64,000 nt of DNA from Melampsora larici-populina 98AG31 (taxonomy: Eukaryota; Basidiomycota; Pucciniomycetes; Pucciniales; Melampsoraceae). The position numbers were made by a program, and so were the translations under genes. The stretch spans positions 227,859-291,858 of the forward strand of contig NW_006768851.1 of assembly GCF_000204055.1 (NCBI RefSeq). The letters run 5' to 3'. Positions 34,268 to 46,194 of the stretch are shown piece after piece. The stretch's first letter is position 1. Each line of letters starts with the position of its first letter. The notes beneath the pieces were generated by a model that worked only from the letters and a program-made list of their open reading frames with translations, searched no databases and was not told the DNA's origin.

Positions 34268-37247
34268 TCAAATGTACAAGTATTTATAATGACCTTGACC
34301 TTGACCTCGAGCTTGACCTTGACCTTGACCTTGACCTCGGGCTTGGGCTTGGGCTTGAGCTTGAGCTTGAGCTTGACCTTGTGCTTGTACTTGAGCTTGA
34401 GCTTGAGCTTGAGCTTGACCTCGAGCTTGAGCTTGAGCTTGACCTTGAGCCGGTTTGAATTGAGAAATTCTGGCCGCTAGATCAGGATCTGCTCGTGCAA
34501 AAACGTCTAATGCAGTAGAGATGACTTGTGGGAATTCAACTGTGAACAAACTACTTGCTACATTTCTGTTGAGTGTTGAGATTGTCAAAAGAGCTTAGGT
34601 GTTAGTGATGGGTTTATGAGAAAAAAACATGTCGTTAGGGCTTACGAGGCTAGGTTGTTCTTTTGGTCCTCTGAAAGAGCTTGGTAGTACATTTGGGGTT
34701 GCTCAAAGTCGATGTCTGAAATCTTTTCAAAGTGTGAAGTGTTAGTGATTGAATCAACTTTATCGTATCAAAAGTTGGCTACTTACTTGACTCAGATACC
34801 TAATGGCACCAGCAGTCCAGATGGTGTGGTTGGAGTCATCGTACTGTCGTGGTGGGATGTTGATACTTTGGAAACTGGAAAGATAATTTGGTCGAGAACC
34901 TTGGTTTCCAGTTACTCCACCAAAAACGCCATCCCTTTGGAAATTGGCTGATAATAGGAATGTTTCATCAGTGAGGAATTTCCAAAGAGTATACTGTTTG
35001 ACTCAAACTTACCGACTGGGTTCATGGGACAATTTACAGGAATTTGTTGAAAGTTTGTTCCAAGACGGTAACGCTGATGAAGATCATGAACAAGATGAGA
35101 AACATTCAAGTTTTGATAGACGAAAGAAATTGACTAACCTGAGCATCAGGGTATGAGAAAGCTCTGGCTTGAAGGACTGGATCTTCACTGATTTCCCATC
35201 CATCAACAACATTAGAGGGAGAAAAAGCGGCTTGCTCGATCTGATTTCAAACTTGATCAGAGAGAAGTTAAGATGACACGATATTAAAAAGAAGATACTA
35301 ACCTCAGCAAAGTAATTTTGAGGATTCTGATGCGGAAAGATTCGTGTTAATGTCAAGAACGATTGGGTTGTGCTTTAATCAGGGTTTCCAAAAGTTGCTT
35401 ACTTGGTTGAGTTCAAACTTTCCAACTTCGACTTTTGCTACGAGCTGTTCTGGCCAATCCTCTTTGAAAAAAAATTTATATGTCAATTGATTGGGGAAAA
35501 AAATCTGAAAGATAATGAGACCTTACTGGTTAAATCCAAAACGTTATACCTAAACTTTTCGGCATCAGAAGGCGTCAAGACTTGAGCAAAGACAGTCCAA
35601 CTGGGAAAACTGCCAGATTCGATTCGTGAAAAGAGATCCTACGAGCACAGAGCGTTAAGAGTTAAAGTTCGATAAAGATTAGAAAGAATGATGAAGGTAG
35701 AAAAGATGCTAACTTGTGCAGCATAATCGGGATTCTCGCCAGACATCTTAGTTGAATCAGCAGCCGTAAAGTTGTGAATTCCTTGATTACTGACAGCATG
35801 TAGCTTGACATATACCCAGGAAGCTGATGATGAATTATATATTAGTAAGTGCTGACCCAAAGTGGTATGAAGGACTCACAATCTTGCTTTACCCAGCGAT
35901 ATGCGTGAGACGTGAAGCCATCCATATTCACAACTCCTTGAAAATTGGAATAATCCAGACCATGTTAGCAATGCATTTGAGGAAATTTCGAATGTGAAAT
36001 AGAATACCTTGTGGAGTTCCAGCGTCTGAGTAGAGTCTCAAAAACTGATGAAGAGATTCTGGGTTCTGCCCAAAGTAATCCCTGTTGATAGTGAACAAAT
36101 GATTAATGGAATATGCACGTGAGACCTATTAGTCAAATAGAAACTCACCAGACTGCATTTGGGTCTTTACGATGCGTTTGAGGGTTACGTTTCTGCGTGT
36201 GAATGAAAAGAGGAAATTTTGCAGGGTCACGGATAAAGAAAACTGGCGTATTGTTCACTGAATATAGCAAAGTTGAAAGTTCTCGTCAGAAATCATCATG
36301 AATGACCTGCGACAAAGGGATATCTCACTCACTAACTATGTCCAAGATACCCTTCTGGGTGCGAAATCTGCGTGAGAGAACAACGTGAGGAAGAAGCTCT
36401 GCGGACATCGAAAAGTAAAACATACGTACTTCAGGGCAAAACCACTGGAGACAGTCGACATCAGTTAAAGTGTACGATATGCTAAATCCACAAATCATGC
36501 AGGAGAGATACTCACCGTGGGTCTCTGGCTGAGTCCGGCGAGCCCGCTTCTCCGCCAACAGTCGAAAGTCGAATGGTTATAGGAGTTTTTTTGCCAACTA
36601 TAATATGACATCAAAGAAGAAGGATCAATTCACAAGCACTCGGATCAAGGTATTGCACTACATCCAAGCATACCATCGGAAAACATGTCCATCATCGTGT
36701 TTTGTTTGGCAAAATCGGTTGTTACCGTAAAAGTCCCGTGAGCGCCAGCTGGTGAGAAGGATGCACACATAAAGTCAGGTTGAATTTGAGTAATGATAAT
36801 CTGGCGGGCCACGTACAAGCTGCAGCATGAACAACTCTTTCAGGGATACGCTCCCTTGCAAAGTGTGCAAGATGTTCAAGAAGATGATGATCTTGCAACA
36901 ACAAGGGGCCTATTCGGAAAAATGGGTGAATGGCATTATATGATGTAGGAAAGTGACAAATGGATAGGTTATCAGTATCACGGTCATGTAGATAAAAGGT
37001 AAGTGAAAGTCTTCGCACCTGTCTCTCCGATGCGCTCCGCCGAAGCAGGACTAGCGTAGGGCTGTCCGTTTGCTCGAGTATATACAACGTCCTTTGCAGC
37101 GAGACGAGAGGTCTGTGTTTGCAGATCAAGTGCTGCGCTGAAATCTTGCTGACCGTAGGCGGATTGACGAGGGAAATTTCGAACAGCGCCGGGCCACCCA
37201 TTGACTACTGAAAGAAAACAAATAGAAACACATATTATGGTATCCAT
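34268..37247 (-). CDS. secreted catalase 1 with a Gln/Ala/Gly-rich tail
   Basis: This multi-exon minus-strand gene runs from the ATG at 37247 to the TGA at 34270-34268. The N-terminus ([17 protein letters not shown]) is a likely signal peptide. Catalase blocks appear in order: 'AERIGETG', '[16 protein letters not shown]' with the active-site His, '[20 protein letters not shown]' with the distal Asn and 'KRNPQTH', '[13 protein letters not shown]', '[20 protein letters not shown]' with the heme-ligand Tyr, and 'NCPMNPVG'. The enzyme breaks down hydrogen peroxide and binds heme. After the normal end ('ISQFKPAQ') the frame continues for about 55 residues of Gln-Ala, Gln-Gly and Arg-Gly pairs coded by a hexanucleotide repeat. 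It is followed by a tandem copy at 38498-41262. Exact intron borders are not given. Confidence 0.9.
34288..34452. repeat. hexanucleotide tandem repeat inside the catalase 1 gene
   Basis: About 27 units of (G/C)TTGA(C/G)-type hexamers (TTGACC, TTGAGC, TTGGGC) run without frame change through the 3' end of the catalase 1 coding region and encode its Gln/Ala/Gly tail. Confidence 0.85.
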
Positions 37248-38497
37248 CAAGGACACGGCTGAGAATAAAAGGTGAAGAATTACAATTAAAAAAACAAATT
37301 GTTTGATAGGATATAAAGACGAGAGGGGCCGAGAAGTCAAGTTGAACCTTGACATTTGCTTTATTGCGATGTCACTCGAAGACACTTGGGCGAAATTCAC
37401 AAAGCTGGGTATTCCAGTTGGGCCAGTTTTTGTGTTGACAGTCGTTCAAATGATCCCGACTCGACTGGCCGTAACTGGGATGTATGATATGAGATCGCTG
37501 TCCCCAGTTGAATATTTCCTTGTCACAAACAGTGTCAGCGCAATCCCCCCTAAATCTCAGTGACTTACATCAAAGCCATACCGACTAATTCCAACTCCCG
37601 CTGCTCTACCTTCAAGTTCAACCTCGGCTGTCCGGGTGGATTTCGACTAAAAGGAGGGTATGTACCGCGGTTTGGTGCCCATAAGGCTCGTTGAGCAAAA
37701 TCGAAAGGCTTCCGGCTCTTCGGTCAGTTCTTTGAGCTCCAAATCCTGGTTGCTGTTCATACGGCAACTCTCGCCTGACGTCATTCCGTTGGTCAATCGT
37801 TCATCCAGAGCTTTCCTTTTCTGTACTGCATTCAATTTTCTACATATTTCATACTTCTGTAACACCCTGGCGCCTTGGGAGTCAGGAGAAAAGCCAGATC
37901 TCCAGTTTGCAAGCAAATCTTTTCCAAATGATAACTCCTGACCAGAGTGTCGTTTTTCTGTAATTATCAAAAGTACTATAAACCTGAACTCGGCTCAAAC
38001 GGTCTTTGGCTGTTTTTGGTGCACAGCTCATCAATCTCCATTTTTTTCTGCCTCTTCGTCGTTTCAGAGATGATGTTGAATGTATGGAGCTCTGCGTATG
38101 AGACTTTGTACATATCAGTTCATCCGATAAATGCCAGGTCGCCTATTCATCTGCTTATAAGAGGGTCTACGTGATAGGAATTTTCGACAAAGTCGATTTA
38201 CTGGTCGATTACCTTGAGCAGGTTTGAACTGCCTAGTTCTAATCACGCGGCTAAGTGATAATCGGACTCAAAGGAAGAAAAGTTTCGAAGGGATCAAGAT
38301 ATATCGTGTCATATATTCCAAGCGAAGAAACAGACTGATACACTACGATGTATTTCAAATGGCTATTTGCACCAAGCAGCAGCAAGCCAATTCCAGAATT
38401 ACTTAATTAAGTATGAATCAGTGAACTCGATACATCCACCAACATGCTGACACGATTTGCAAGAAAAAAGCTCAAAGAAATGGTTGAAAAAACAAAA
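37248..38497. other. region between the two catalase genes
   Basis: Promoter of catalase 1 and 3' region of catalase 2. Minus-strand frames at 37647-37970 and near 37430-37560 ('NWGQRSHIIHPSYGQ') are open and not repetitive, with possible splice sites, but I recognise no family and cannot join them with confidence. Confidence 0.4.
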
Positions 38498-41262
38498 TTA
38501 TTGTGTAGGTTTGCATTTGGAAATCCTTGCGGACAAGTCAGGGTCTGCTCGGGCGAAAACGTCTAAAGCAGTGGAGATCACAGTTGGATATTGGACCTTG
38601 AACAAGCTACCAGCTATGTTTCTGTATGGTTTCAGAAGACCGCATAAAAGCACTTAGAATCAGTGACGTCTAACAGAACTAGAAAGCTCATCACAAGCTT
38701 ACGAGGCGAGGTTATTCTTCCCTTCCTCCGAAAGACCTTGATAGAACATTCGAGGTTGTTCAAAGTCGATGTCGGAAATCTTCAAGGAGTACCATTGTTA
38801 GTAAGGAGAGCTATAGCTTCGGACCAAACTACATCACTCACTGTACTCAGATAGTTGACGGCCCCGCCAGTCCAGATCGTGTGGTTGGAGTCATCATACT
38901 GTTGCTGTGGGAGGTTGATGCTCTGGAAGGTTGCAAGGTAACCAAGTCGGGAGCCCTGGTTTCCGGAAATTCCACCAAAGGCCCCATCACGTTGGATATT
39001 GGCTAGCGAACCGAAGCAATAAGACAATTTGATTAGTCAAAATTCCTCTGAGAGTTATACTTGGCGATAACGTACCGACTGGGTTGATAGGACAGTTCAC
39101 AGGAAGTTGTTGAAAGTTTGCTCCAAGACGGTAACGCTGCCAAACAAGATCAACAAGATTAAGAAAAATCGAAAAAGTCGACTCAAAAAGGGAGGTGACT
39201 CGGACTAACCTGAGCATCAGCATATGAGAAAGCTCTGGCTTGGAGAACTGGGTCTTCACTGATATCCCAGCCATCAACGACATTGGAAGGGGCAAAAGCA
39301 GCTTGCTCGATCTATTGTCACACTTGGTCAGAGAAGAAATACAGTTGTGATTTTGTTGAAATAAAAAACTGACCTCAGCAAAGAAGTTTGTAGGGTTCTG
39401 GTTTGAAAGGGTTTACGTCAATTAAAAATTGTATCCGTATTATTTGGTCAATGTAGTCTTGAAGGTGGCTAATTACCTGGTTGAGTTCAAACTTTCCAAT
39501 CTCGTGCTTTGCAACAAGGTTTTCAGGCCAATCCTCTGTTGCGCGATGGAAGATGTCAACACTTATCTTGCGTATTTGACTTGCGATATGGTAAGAACTT
39601 ACTGGTTAAATCTAAAACATTATACCTGAACTTTTCGGCTTCAGCGGGCGTCAAGACTTGAGCGTAGACAGTCCAGCTGGGGAATTTGCCGGATTCGATT
39701 CGGGTGAAGAGATCCTGCGATAAGGGAGTGTACCATTTAGAAGGTCGAAGAAAATCACGCTTTTCGCGATACTAATTTTGAGCATACAAAAAGTACGTAC
39801 TTCGGCAGCGTAATCGGGGTTCTCACCAGCAATCTTCTCAGATTCAGCAGCGGTGAAGTTGTGGATCCCTTGATCACTGACGGCATGCAACTTGACATAA
39901 ACCCACGAAGCTGATGAAACAGTATACATGAGCAGATACTCAAGTAAATTGGTCCGAAATACTCACAATCTTTCTTGATCCAGCGGTATGAATGGGAGGT
40001 GAAGCCATCCATGTTGACAAATCCTTAAAATTAAACGATCAAGGTGATGTTAGTTGTACTTACGAAGGCATATTATGGGGCGAGAGAATTACCTTGCGGA
40101 GTTCCAGCGTCTGAGAAGAGTCTCAAGAACTGATGAAGACTTTCAGCATTTTGTCCAAAGTAATCCCTACAGACAGTCGAGAAATGGTGAATGGCTACTC
40201 TGGCGTGAGATCTACTGGTATCCGCTCACCAGACTGCATTTGGGTCTTTACGGTGAGTTTGCGGGTTGCGCTTTTGAGTGTGGACGAAAAAAGGAAACTT
40301 TGCAGGGTCACGGAGGAAGAAAACTGGCGTGTTGTTCACTTAAGGTGATGAAATGCATCACAGGGCCGGGTTAAAATCCGTCTTTGCGGAGCTCAGACGG
40401 TCCAATAGGTCACTCACTGACGATATCCCAAATACCCTTTTGAGTGCGGAACTTCATGGCAAACCCACTGTGAAGAACACAACATGAGCCAAAGTATGCG
40501 GTGCGAAGAGGTCACATTTCAGGGAGGTCAGCCACTCACCGAGGATCTCTCGCTTGGTCAGCCGAACCGGCTTCTCCTCCCACGGTAGAGAATCGGACCG
40601 TGATAGGCGTTTGCTTGCCAACTTAGTTGTTTATTGAAGAGTAGTAATAGTCAAGACTCCACTTTTACAAGGTACCTTACACACTATCGATACGTACCTT
40701 CGGAGAACACGTCCATCATCGTATGTTGCTTGGCAAAATCAGTTGTTGTCGTGAAGACCCCATGTGCGCCAGCTGTCGACGAAGATGCGCGCAGAGCGTC
40801 AGCTTCAATTGACAATGCGAATAGTATTGAACAGACTGCGTACCTCCAGCGGCATGGACAACCCTTTCGGGAATGCGTTCCCTTACAAAGTGGGCAAGAT
40901 TTTCAATCAAATGATGGTGTTTCAACAAGATGGGCCCTTTGTTGGAGAATTACATCAAGCACACGCGTAAATTTCCAATTCATAGTTTATCAATATCGAA
41001 ACCATGTAGATAAAAGACAGATGAAAATCTTCGCACCCGTCTCTCCAATGCGCTCGGCTGAAGTAGGATTGGGGTATGGCTGCCCATTCGCCCGAGTGTA
41101 TTGGAGATCCTTTGCTGCCAAATGTGACGTCTGCAACTGAAGCTGAAGAGCTTGGCTGAAGTCTTGCTGACCGTGCTCGGCGCGAGGAAGGTTGTGCTGG
41201 GCATCAGGCCACGCATGGGCAACTGAGAGAAAAAGAATAGAAGCACGCATGATTGCATCCAT
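38498..41262 (-). CDS. secreted catalase 2, tandem paralog
   Basis: The gene runs from the ATG at 41262 to the TAA at 38500-38498 with the same exon order as catalase 1. The N-terminus [20 protein letters not shown] looks like a signal peptide. The same catalase blocks are present ('[16 protein letters not shown]', '[13 protein letters not shown]', '[16 protein letters not shown]' at the C-terminus). Unlike catalase 1, it ends normally with no Gln/Ala tail. The two genes arose by tandem duplication and may give dosage or stage-specific control of peroxide removal outside the hypha; secretion is inferred from the N-terminus only. Intron borders were not resolved one by one, but conserved coding blocks show no disruption. 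Confidence 0.9.
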
Positions 41263-42180
41263 ATTTCAGAAGAGTTGAAGATAGACGACTACAAATTATT
41301 ACGAAGAGGATTGGAAGATTCTGAGAAAAGCACGGAAAACGCAACTGGGGAGGAAGACTAGTGTACAAAAGACGCGCAGATTTAAGCCTTTGGCTTTTGC
41401 TTCGTGGCGCCAAGGCATATGGGCGGCGGTTTCTAGAGACAGTGGCAGACACTCGAAGAGACCCTTCACATGAACCCGGTGGGAGATTCTAAATCCTTTC
41501 TCTTGCGTATGGCACCGTCATTGGAAATTTCACAAAAGGTTGTCACAATTTACAGCGCTTCAAGAATCCTTCGGTTTTTTTTAACGCATGAAAACGAGAT
41601 AACAGTCCAAAACCCTCGCTAAAACCCTCGGTGAAACCGATTTTGTACTAGAATCTGTCAAATTTGAACTGTCCAAATGAGTTTTTTCCGAGTTTTGTCC
41701 AAAACTTAAAAAAAAAGACCACCAAATAAACCGAAGGATTCTTGAAGCGCTGTACAAATTTCCCGCCAATTTGCTCGAGTTTGGCTAAACGGGACGCAGC
41801 TAGCGAGGCTCGAAGCGTGCGAGACGCAGCGTGGGACTTTGTTGAGTTTAGAGTTTGGCGGGCAAAATTGGTCAAGATTTTGTACGGTATATAAATAGAG
41901 AATAATCACGACTTCACTCCCACAGGCCAGGTATCGCACCCTCAAAAGAACAAGACTCACCGAGACGCCTGAAGTTATTCTACCTGAAGGTTCTGTGATA
42001 ACTATGAGAAATCTCTGGACTTTCACAAAGAGACAAAGAGTTTAAAATCCGAGTTTTGACATTTGGAAATTTAATTTGCTAACAGAGTCGCGACATGTGA
42101 CAAATTGGATTTGTGTGACAATTTGATCTGCATCCGCGAGGTAGATTCACACAAGCGCAAATGTAAACCCGTGATGGAGG
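41263..42180. other. intergenic region with MITE-like inverted repeats
   Basis: Promoter of catalase 2, then a 200-base MITE (41553-41752) followed directly by about 130 bases (41755-41885) that resemble the core of the 89-base MITEs ('TTTCCCGCCAATTTGCTCGA' and 'TTGGCGGGCAAAATTGGTCA'). Confidence 0.55.
41553..41752. mobile_element. 200-base MITE with 25-bp inverted ends
   Basis: CAGCGCTTCAAGAATCCTTC at 41553 recurs inverted to position 41752, and TA flanks both ends (41551-41552, 41753-41754). The inside has no coding capacity. It belongs to the TA-targeting group by its flanks but has different termini from the pogo element. Confidence 0.8.
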
Positions 42181-42365
42181 CACCGCGGAACCCTGTATTC
42201 TTCCACTACCAGTCGAGTCGAGGAGAGATGTAAAATCGACTGGTAGTGGATTTTGCGTGTTCTCAACTGTTCTCAGATAACACTTGAGAACGGACCCCGA
42301 TACAGGCTCACACTCGGCCAAGATTTTTTTCAAAATCTTGACCCGAACTTGACCAAATCCGGCTT
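42181..42365. repeat. left terminal inverted repeat of the KDZ element
   Basis: 185 bases starting CACCGCGGAACCCTG and ending AAATCCGGCTT. It contains an internal hairpin (CCACTACCAGTCGA with its complement). Confidence 0.9.
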
Positions 42366-43097
42366 AAGAAATCTGGTGAGAAACCATACGGGCCAGTCCC
42401 TTTTAGCGACCACCAGGCGTGCTTTAGGCGTGCTGAGCCCCTTGTAACCATCAGGATCTTGTCAATCATGTGTAACCTCTCGATTCAAGATAGTCCTACT
42501 TTTCATTTGTAAATAAGAAGATAAACGATGGACTGACGAGTATGTTCATTTCAAGATGCTTAATGTATTGACAAATCCGTGATGTTTAAGATGAGGAACA
42601 TCTTGATATTTTACAATCTTGTGTCCTTGACTACCTACCTATGTGCAGAATGAAAGTTTCCTTTTCCAACTTGAACATTCGCATCCTATACATATACTTT
42701 TTTGTATAAAAAACCAAAAATCTTCTCGAGAATCAAATGATAATAAAGACAAATAGTGGTTTGTTTTGTCTTGCACTCCACTCAGAATGAACAACAAGAA
42801 GAATTGTTGTGACTTGAAAGTTATGGGATTGAAATAAAAAAAGGTTTTCCAATCGTAATGAAAAACTGGATGTAATGACTTGAAAGTTATACGATTAAAA
42901 TGAAAGAAAACAAGATTATTTGTTGAAACTTTTACATTCGACAGGGAAAACAAGGCGTTGAATAACGAGTCATAGTTTGCTTCTCTCTCAGTAATGTGAT
43001 CATTAGCGGTGAAACGGCAAATATTATTTATAGAGTTCCAAAAACTGAAACTGAAAACATGCGAAAAGATCATAAATCGTGATCAGATACCCATTGC

Positions 43098-45561
43098 TCA
43101 GTCACTTTCATCTCCATTCTCCCCTATGCGGGCTTCTTCCGTCTCAGAAGACATCCTCCGCTTCTTGTTCTTCACCCGATACTTGTCAAGAATGAAGCCC
43201 TCAATCGGGATGAGGGAGATGGGGTTCAAAAGCATGTCAATGTTTACTCTTCGAGCCATTTCTTCCGTGAGACCAGAATTGGGTTTAGTGATCCAAGATC
43301 TGTAGAGGCAGTCGGATGGTTCGTATTGTAAGTTGAAACCTTCGTCTCGCAGTCGATCTTCACAATTTGACCACGGCCAACGCCCTTGCGGCTTCTTAGT
43401 AACTTTTTCTGCAAAAAGGTACAGTGAGCCATTGTAACATAAGCACCAATAATGTTCTAATACATACGAATTATCTGGTTCAAACTGTCCTTCAACTTAT
43501 CCTTTTCCACTGTTGGACCTCCTGGAAGTAGGTTGTAAAGTAGAAGACTGTTATTGTTCACGTCAGAAAAAGATACAAGATAGAATTATGGGACTCACTT
43601 GCTCTCTTAGGCCGTACAAGGCCTGCGATTGTCTTACCTGTAACATACGCTTGCATTTTTGAGGTAGTGCTTTCATGCTTTGCAGACGAACCGAGGTCAT
43701 AGTCAGCCCAATCCCACAGACCAGGTGTAGTGGCCATGAATTGAAAGCAATGTGTTGAAAGGTGAGTCGACACCGCTGTGATGGTGAATTGGACCGGATG
43801 AATGCGAGACATGTGGTTTGCCTACAAGCCACCAAATCAGCATGCTTATTAATGAAGTGATGCATGAAAAGGACAGAGAAATAAGGGGATACATACCTTC
43901 TTGATAAAATCGGATACAAAATCTTCGCAGTGAATTCTTGAGCGCTCTAAGTCGCGTCCCGTTGTCCGCAAGCCAGCCTGACGAGTAACTTCATCGTTGG
44001 ATCCACGAACCACTGTGACTAGGCCCTTTTGAATGGGTCTATTGTCTGGTATCTCTACATGATCGAGACCATAATTATCGAGACCTTCATCGACGTTGTC
44101 TGATGTGTCAATATCACAATCCTTGGGAATCAACGCCTCCTTCTCGTCCTGTGATAAGGTGGCCCAGAGCTCCTTCACCAGTTGCACAGCTACGTTATTT
44201 GTTGCTCCGCCGTCTGTGAATATTGATATGTCTCAATTTAAAATCTTCACAAACATCTAGGAATGATACCACTTCTACTCACTGTTCCGGTAGATCTCCC
44301 TCACTTGCTGAGTCCCCTTGAAGTAATCGTAAGCCCTTGAAGCTCGGAGATACGTCCATTTTCCACTGTGAGGAAGAGAAATTGAGATGAATACGGAATC
44401 AAATATGTAGATAATCAAGATGATCGGATCTCACACTTCCGTTGCCGCAACATCTTGTGATATTCCAAGATGTATGCACAAGATCGCGAGAAGCTTCTCG
44501 GAGGAGTAATGGAAGTTGCGGAGGATTTCTTTTTTGGCTTTCGACAATCCGCCTTTCTTTGTACCGTCTCCTCGGCTATGCTTGTCGGCCATCCTTCTAA
44601 GCTCTACAGCATTAAATTTATTATACAATTGATCAACTGTAAATTGTTCTGGGAGTTTTACATCATCAGGTAAACGGAACGATGGTGCTAGAAACTCATC
44701 AATGGTGGCCTTCGAGGTCTTGGTGGCTGTTGTGGTGGCTGTTGTCGAGTCTCCTACGTGTGTAGGTTGCTTTTCTGTTGGTTTTTCCTTAGCATTCTTA
44801 CTTTGGGTCGATTTTTTCACTCGCGATGATGCCTTCTTTGTTGTTTGTGAAGTTTGATTTAATTGTACAGGTGGCATTGATGGCATTGGTAGGGTAGGTC
44901 TTACTTGCTGTGCGAGAGATGGCTGTTGGAAGCATGAGTTCGATGAATCTGTTTCAGTTGATGCGCAATTGGTTAGAGAATTGAGGTTGATAGTTATAGG
45001 TGCACGTTGAGGTCTTGGAACTGTAATCTGATGATGAGTTTGGTTGGGATTTGATGTTTGATTATCTTGGTAATTACTTGTATCAATCAGATGATCTCGG
45101 TTAACGGTTGAAAGGCTAGTTTGATTGATATCAATACGGCTATGTAACTGTCGAGCAGGATCAATGATAGGATGTAGATTGCTATTAAGATGGTTATTTT
45201 GATTGAGACTGATTGTTTGACGTGGATTCGTGTAAATAGGAATACGTTGATCAAGATCAATGGGATTGGTATCGAGTTGATTGAGATTATGATTCTGATT
45301 ATGATGCATAGTTGGATTTGAATGATTAGCAGGACCATTTGTATTAAATGAATGATTAAAAGGGCCTTGATTAATGCCAAATTGATTGTTAAGACTATTA
45401 TTGATAAGTCCGTTTGGAGTGAGATTGGTTTGATGCAATTGTGAAGCTGGAAGGTGGTCATTTTGAGCAAACATCAGGCTGTTAGTATCTGTAGACCGTG
45501 TTTCAAACATATTCTGGAAATCAGTGTTGCCAGTTTCTGAATTTGATTGACTATAGTCCAT
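43098..45561 (-). CDS. second gene of the KDZ element, function unknown
   Basis: A multi-exon minus-strand gene. The first ATG is at 45561 (MDYSQSNSETGNTD), although an upstream in-frame region is open to 45672. The N-terminal 250 residues are Asn-, Gln- and Pro-rich. A Lys-rich patch follows ('KKASSRVKKSTQSK'), then a helical block 'FTVDQLYNKFNAVELRRMAD' and 'SRGDGTKKGGLSKAKKEILR' that might bind DNA (SAP-like, uncertain). Later exons read 'LVKELWATLSQDEKEALIP', 'SRIHCEDFVSDFIKK', 'ANHMSRIHPVQFTITAVSTH' and 'PQGRWPWSNCEDRLRDEGF'. It ends in a basic and acidic tail with the TGA at 43100-43098. It resembles rust-expanded proteins seen with transposons, but I know no assigned function. Its place between intact inverted repeats makes it part of the mobile unit. 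Confidence 0.65.
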
Positions 45562-46194
45562 TGAAGATTGAAGCTTGGTCTTCTTGGATTGGAAATCTTC
45601 TTCTTGCAAGATGCTGGTAGAGTTGTGGACGCGTAAATATGATGATTGTATGCGGGTGATATAGTAATGCACCCCACAGGCTCAGATGACTAAGGTTTTA
45701 CTACTAGTTTAAAGCATTAGTACGTGGCGTTAGCAAGAATTGGCGCAATAAGGGTGGCAAAAAAAATGGCAAAAACTCAGTTAATTATTGCAATAATGGT
45801 GGTAATAACATGGCAAAAACTCAGTACGAGTAAAATCTAGAGTAAAATGTAGTAAAAGCCAGTGTGAATTGAAATCTTGTAAACCCCGTGTTTTTACAAA
45901 AATTCAAGTTGGTGGTCTAGTTGAACCACATTGTGTAGTTGAACCACATGTTTGAGACATATGCTTGATCAGTGTTTACTGGAGGCAGTTGAATCACATA
46001 AAAAAAGTTACTAGCAATCATGACCTTGCAATTCAGCGTGCTGAATTGGAAATATATAGGGGTCCATGGATGTTTCCACAGATTTCAGAGGTGTTTTGTG
46101 GTTGTATATTGGCACAGGGGTTGAATTTCTGGTGATAATAGAACCTCATTGATTTGTTTTTGGACAAAAACTGACAATGTTATTGAAAATATGG

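Noticed and set aside
34205..34480. Plus-strand frame rich in Leu, Ser and Thr
   Set aside because: It is the opposite strand of the hexamer repeat that codes the catalase 1 tail.
36722..37201. Long minus-strand frame overlapping catalase 1
   Set aside because: It is another frame of catalase exons; the conserved catalase motifs are in the spliced frame.
42639..43073. Phe-rich minus-strand frame of 144 codons
   Set aside because: It lies after the stop of the KDZ accessory gene, is AT-rich and low in complexity, and has no splice continuity.
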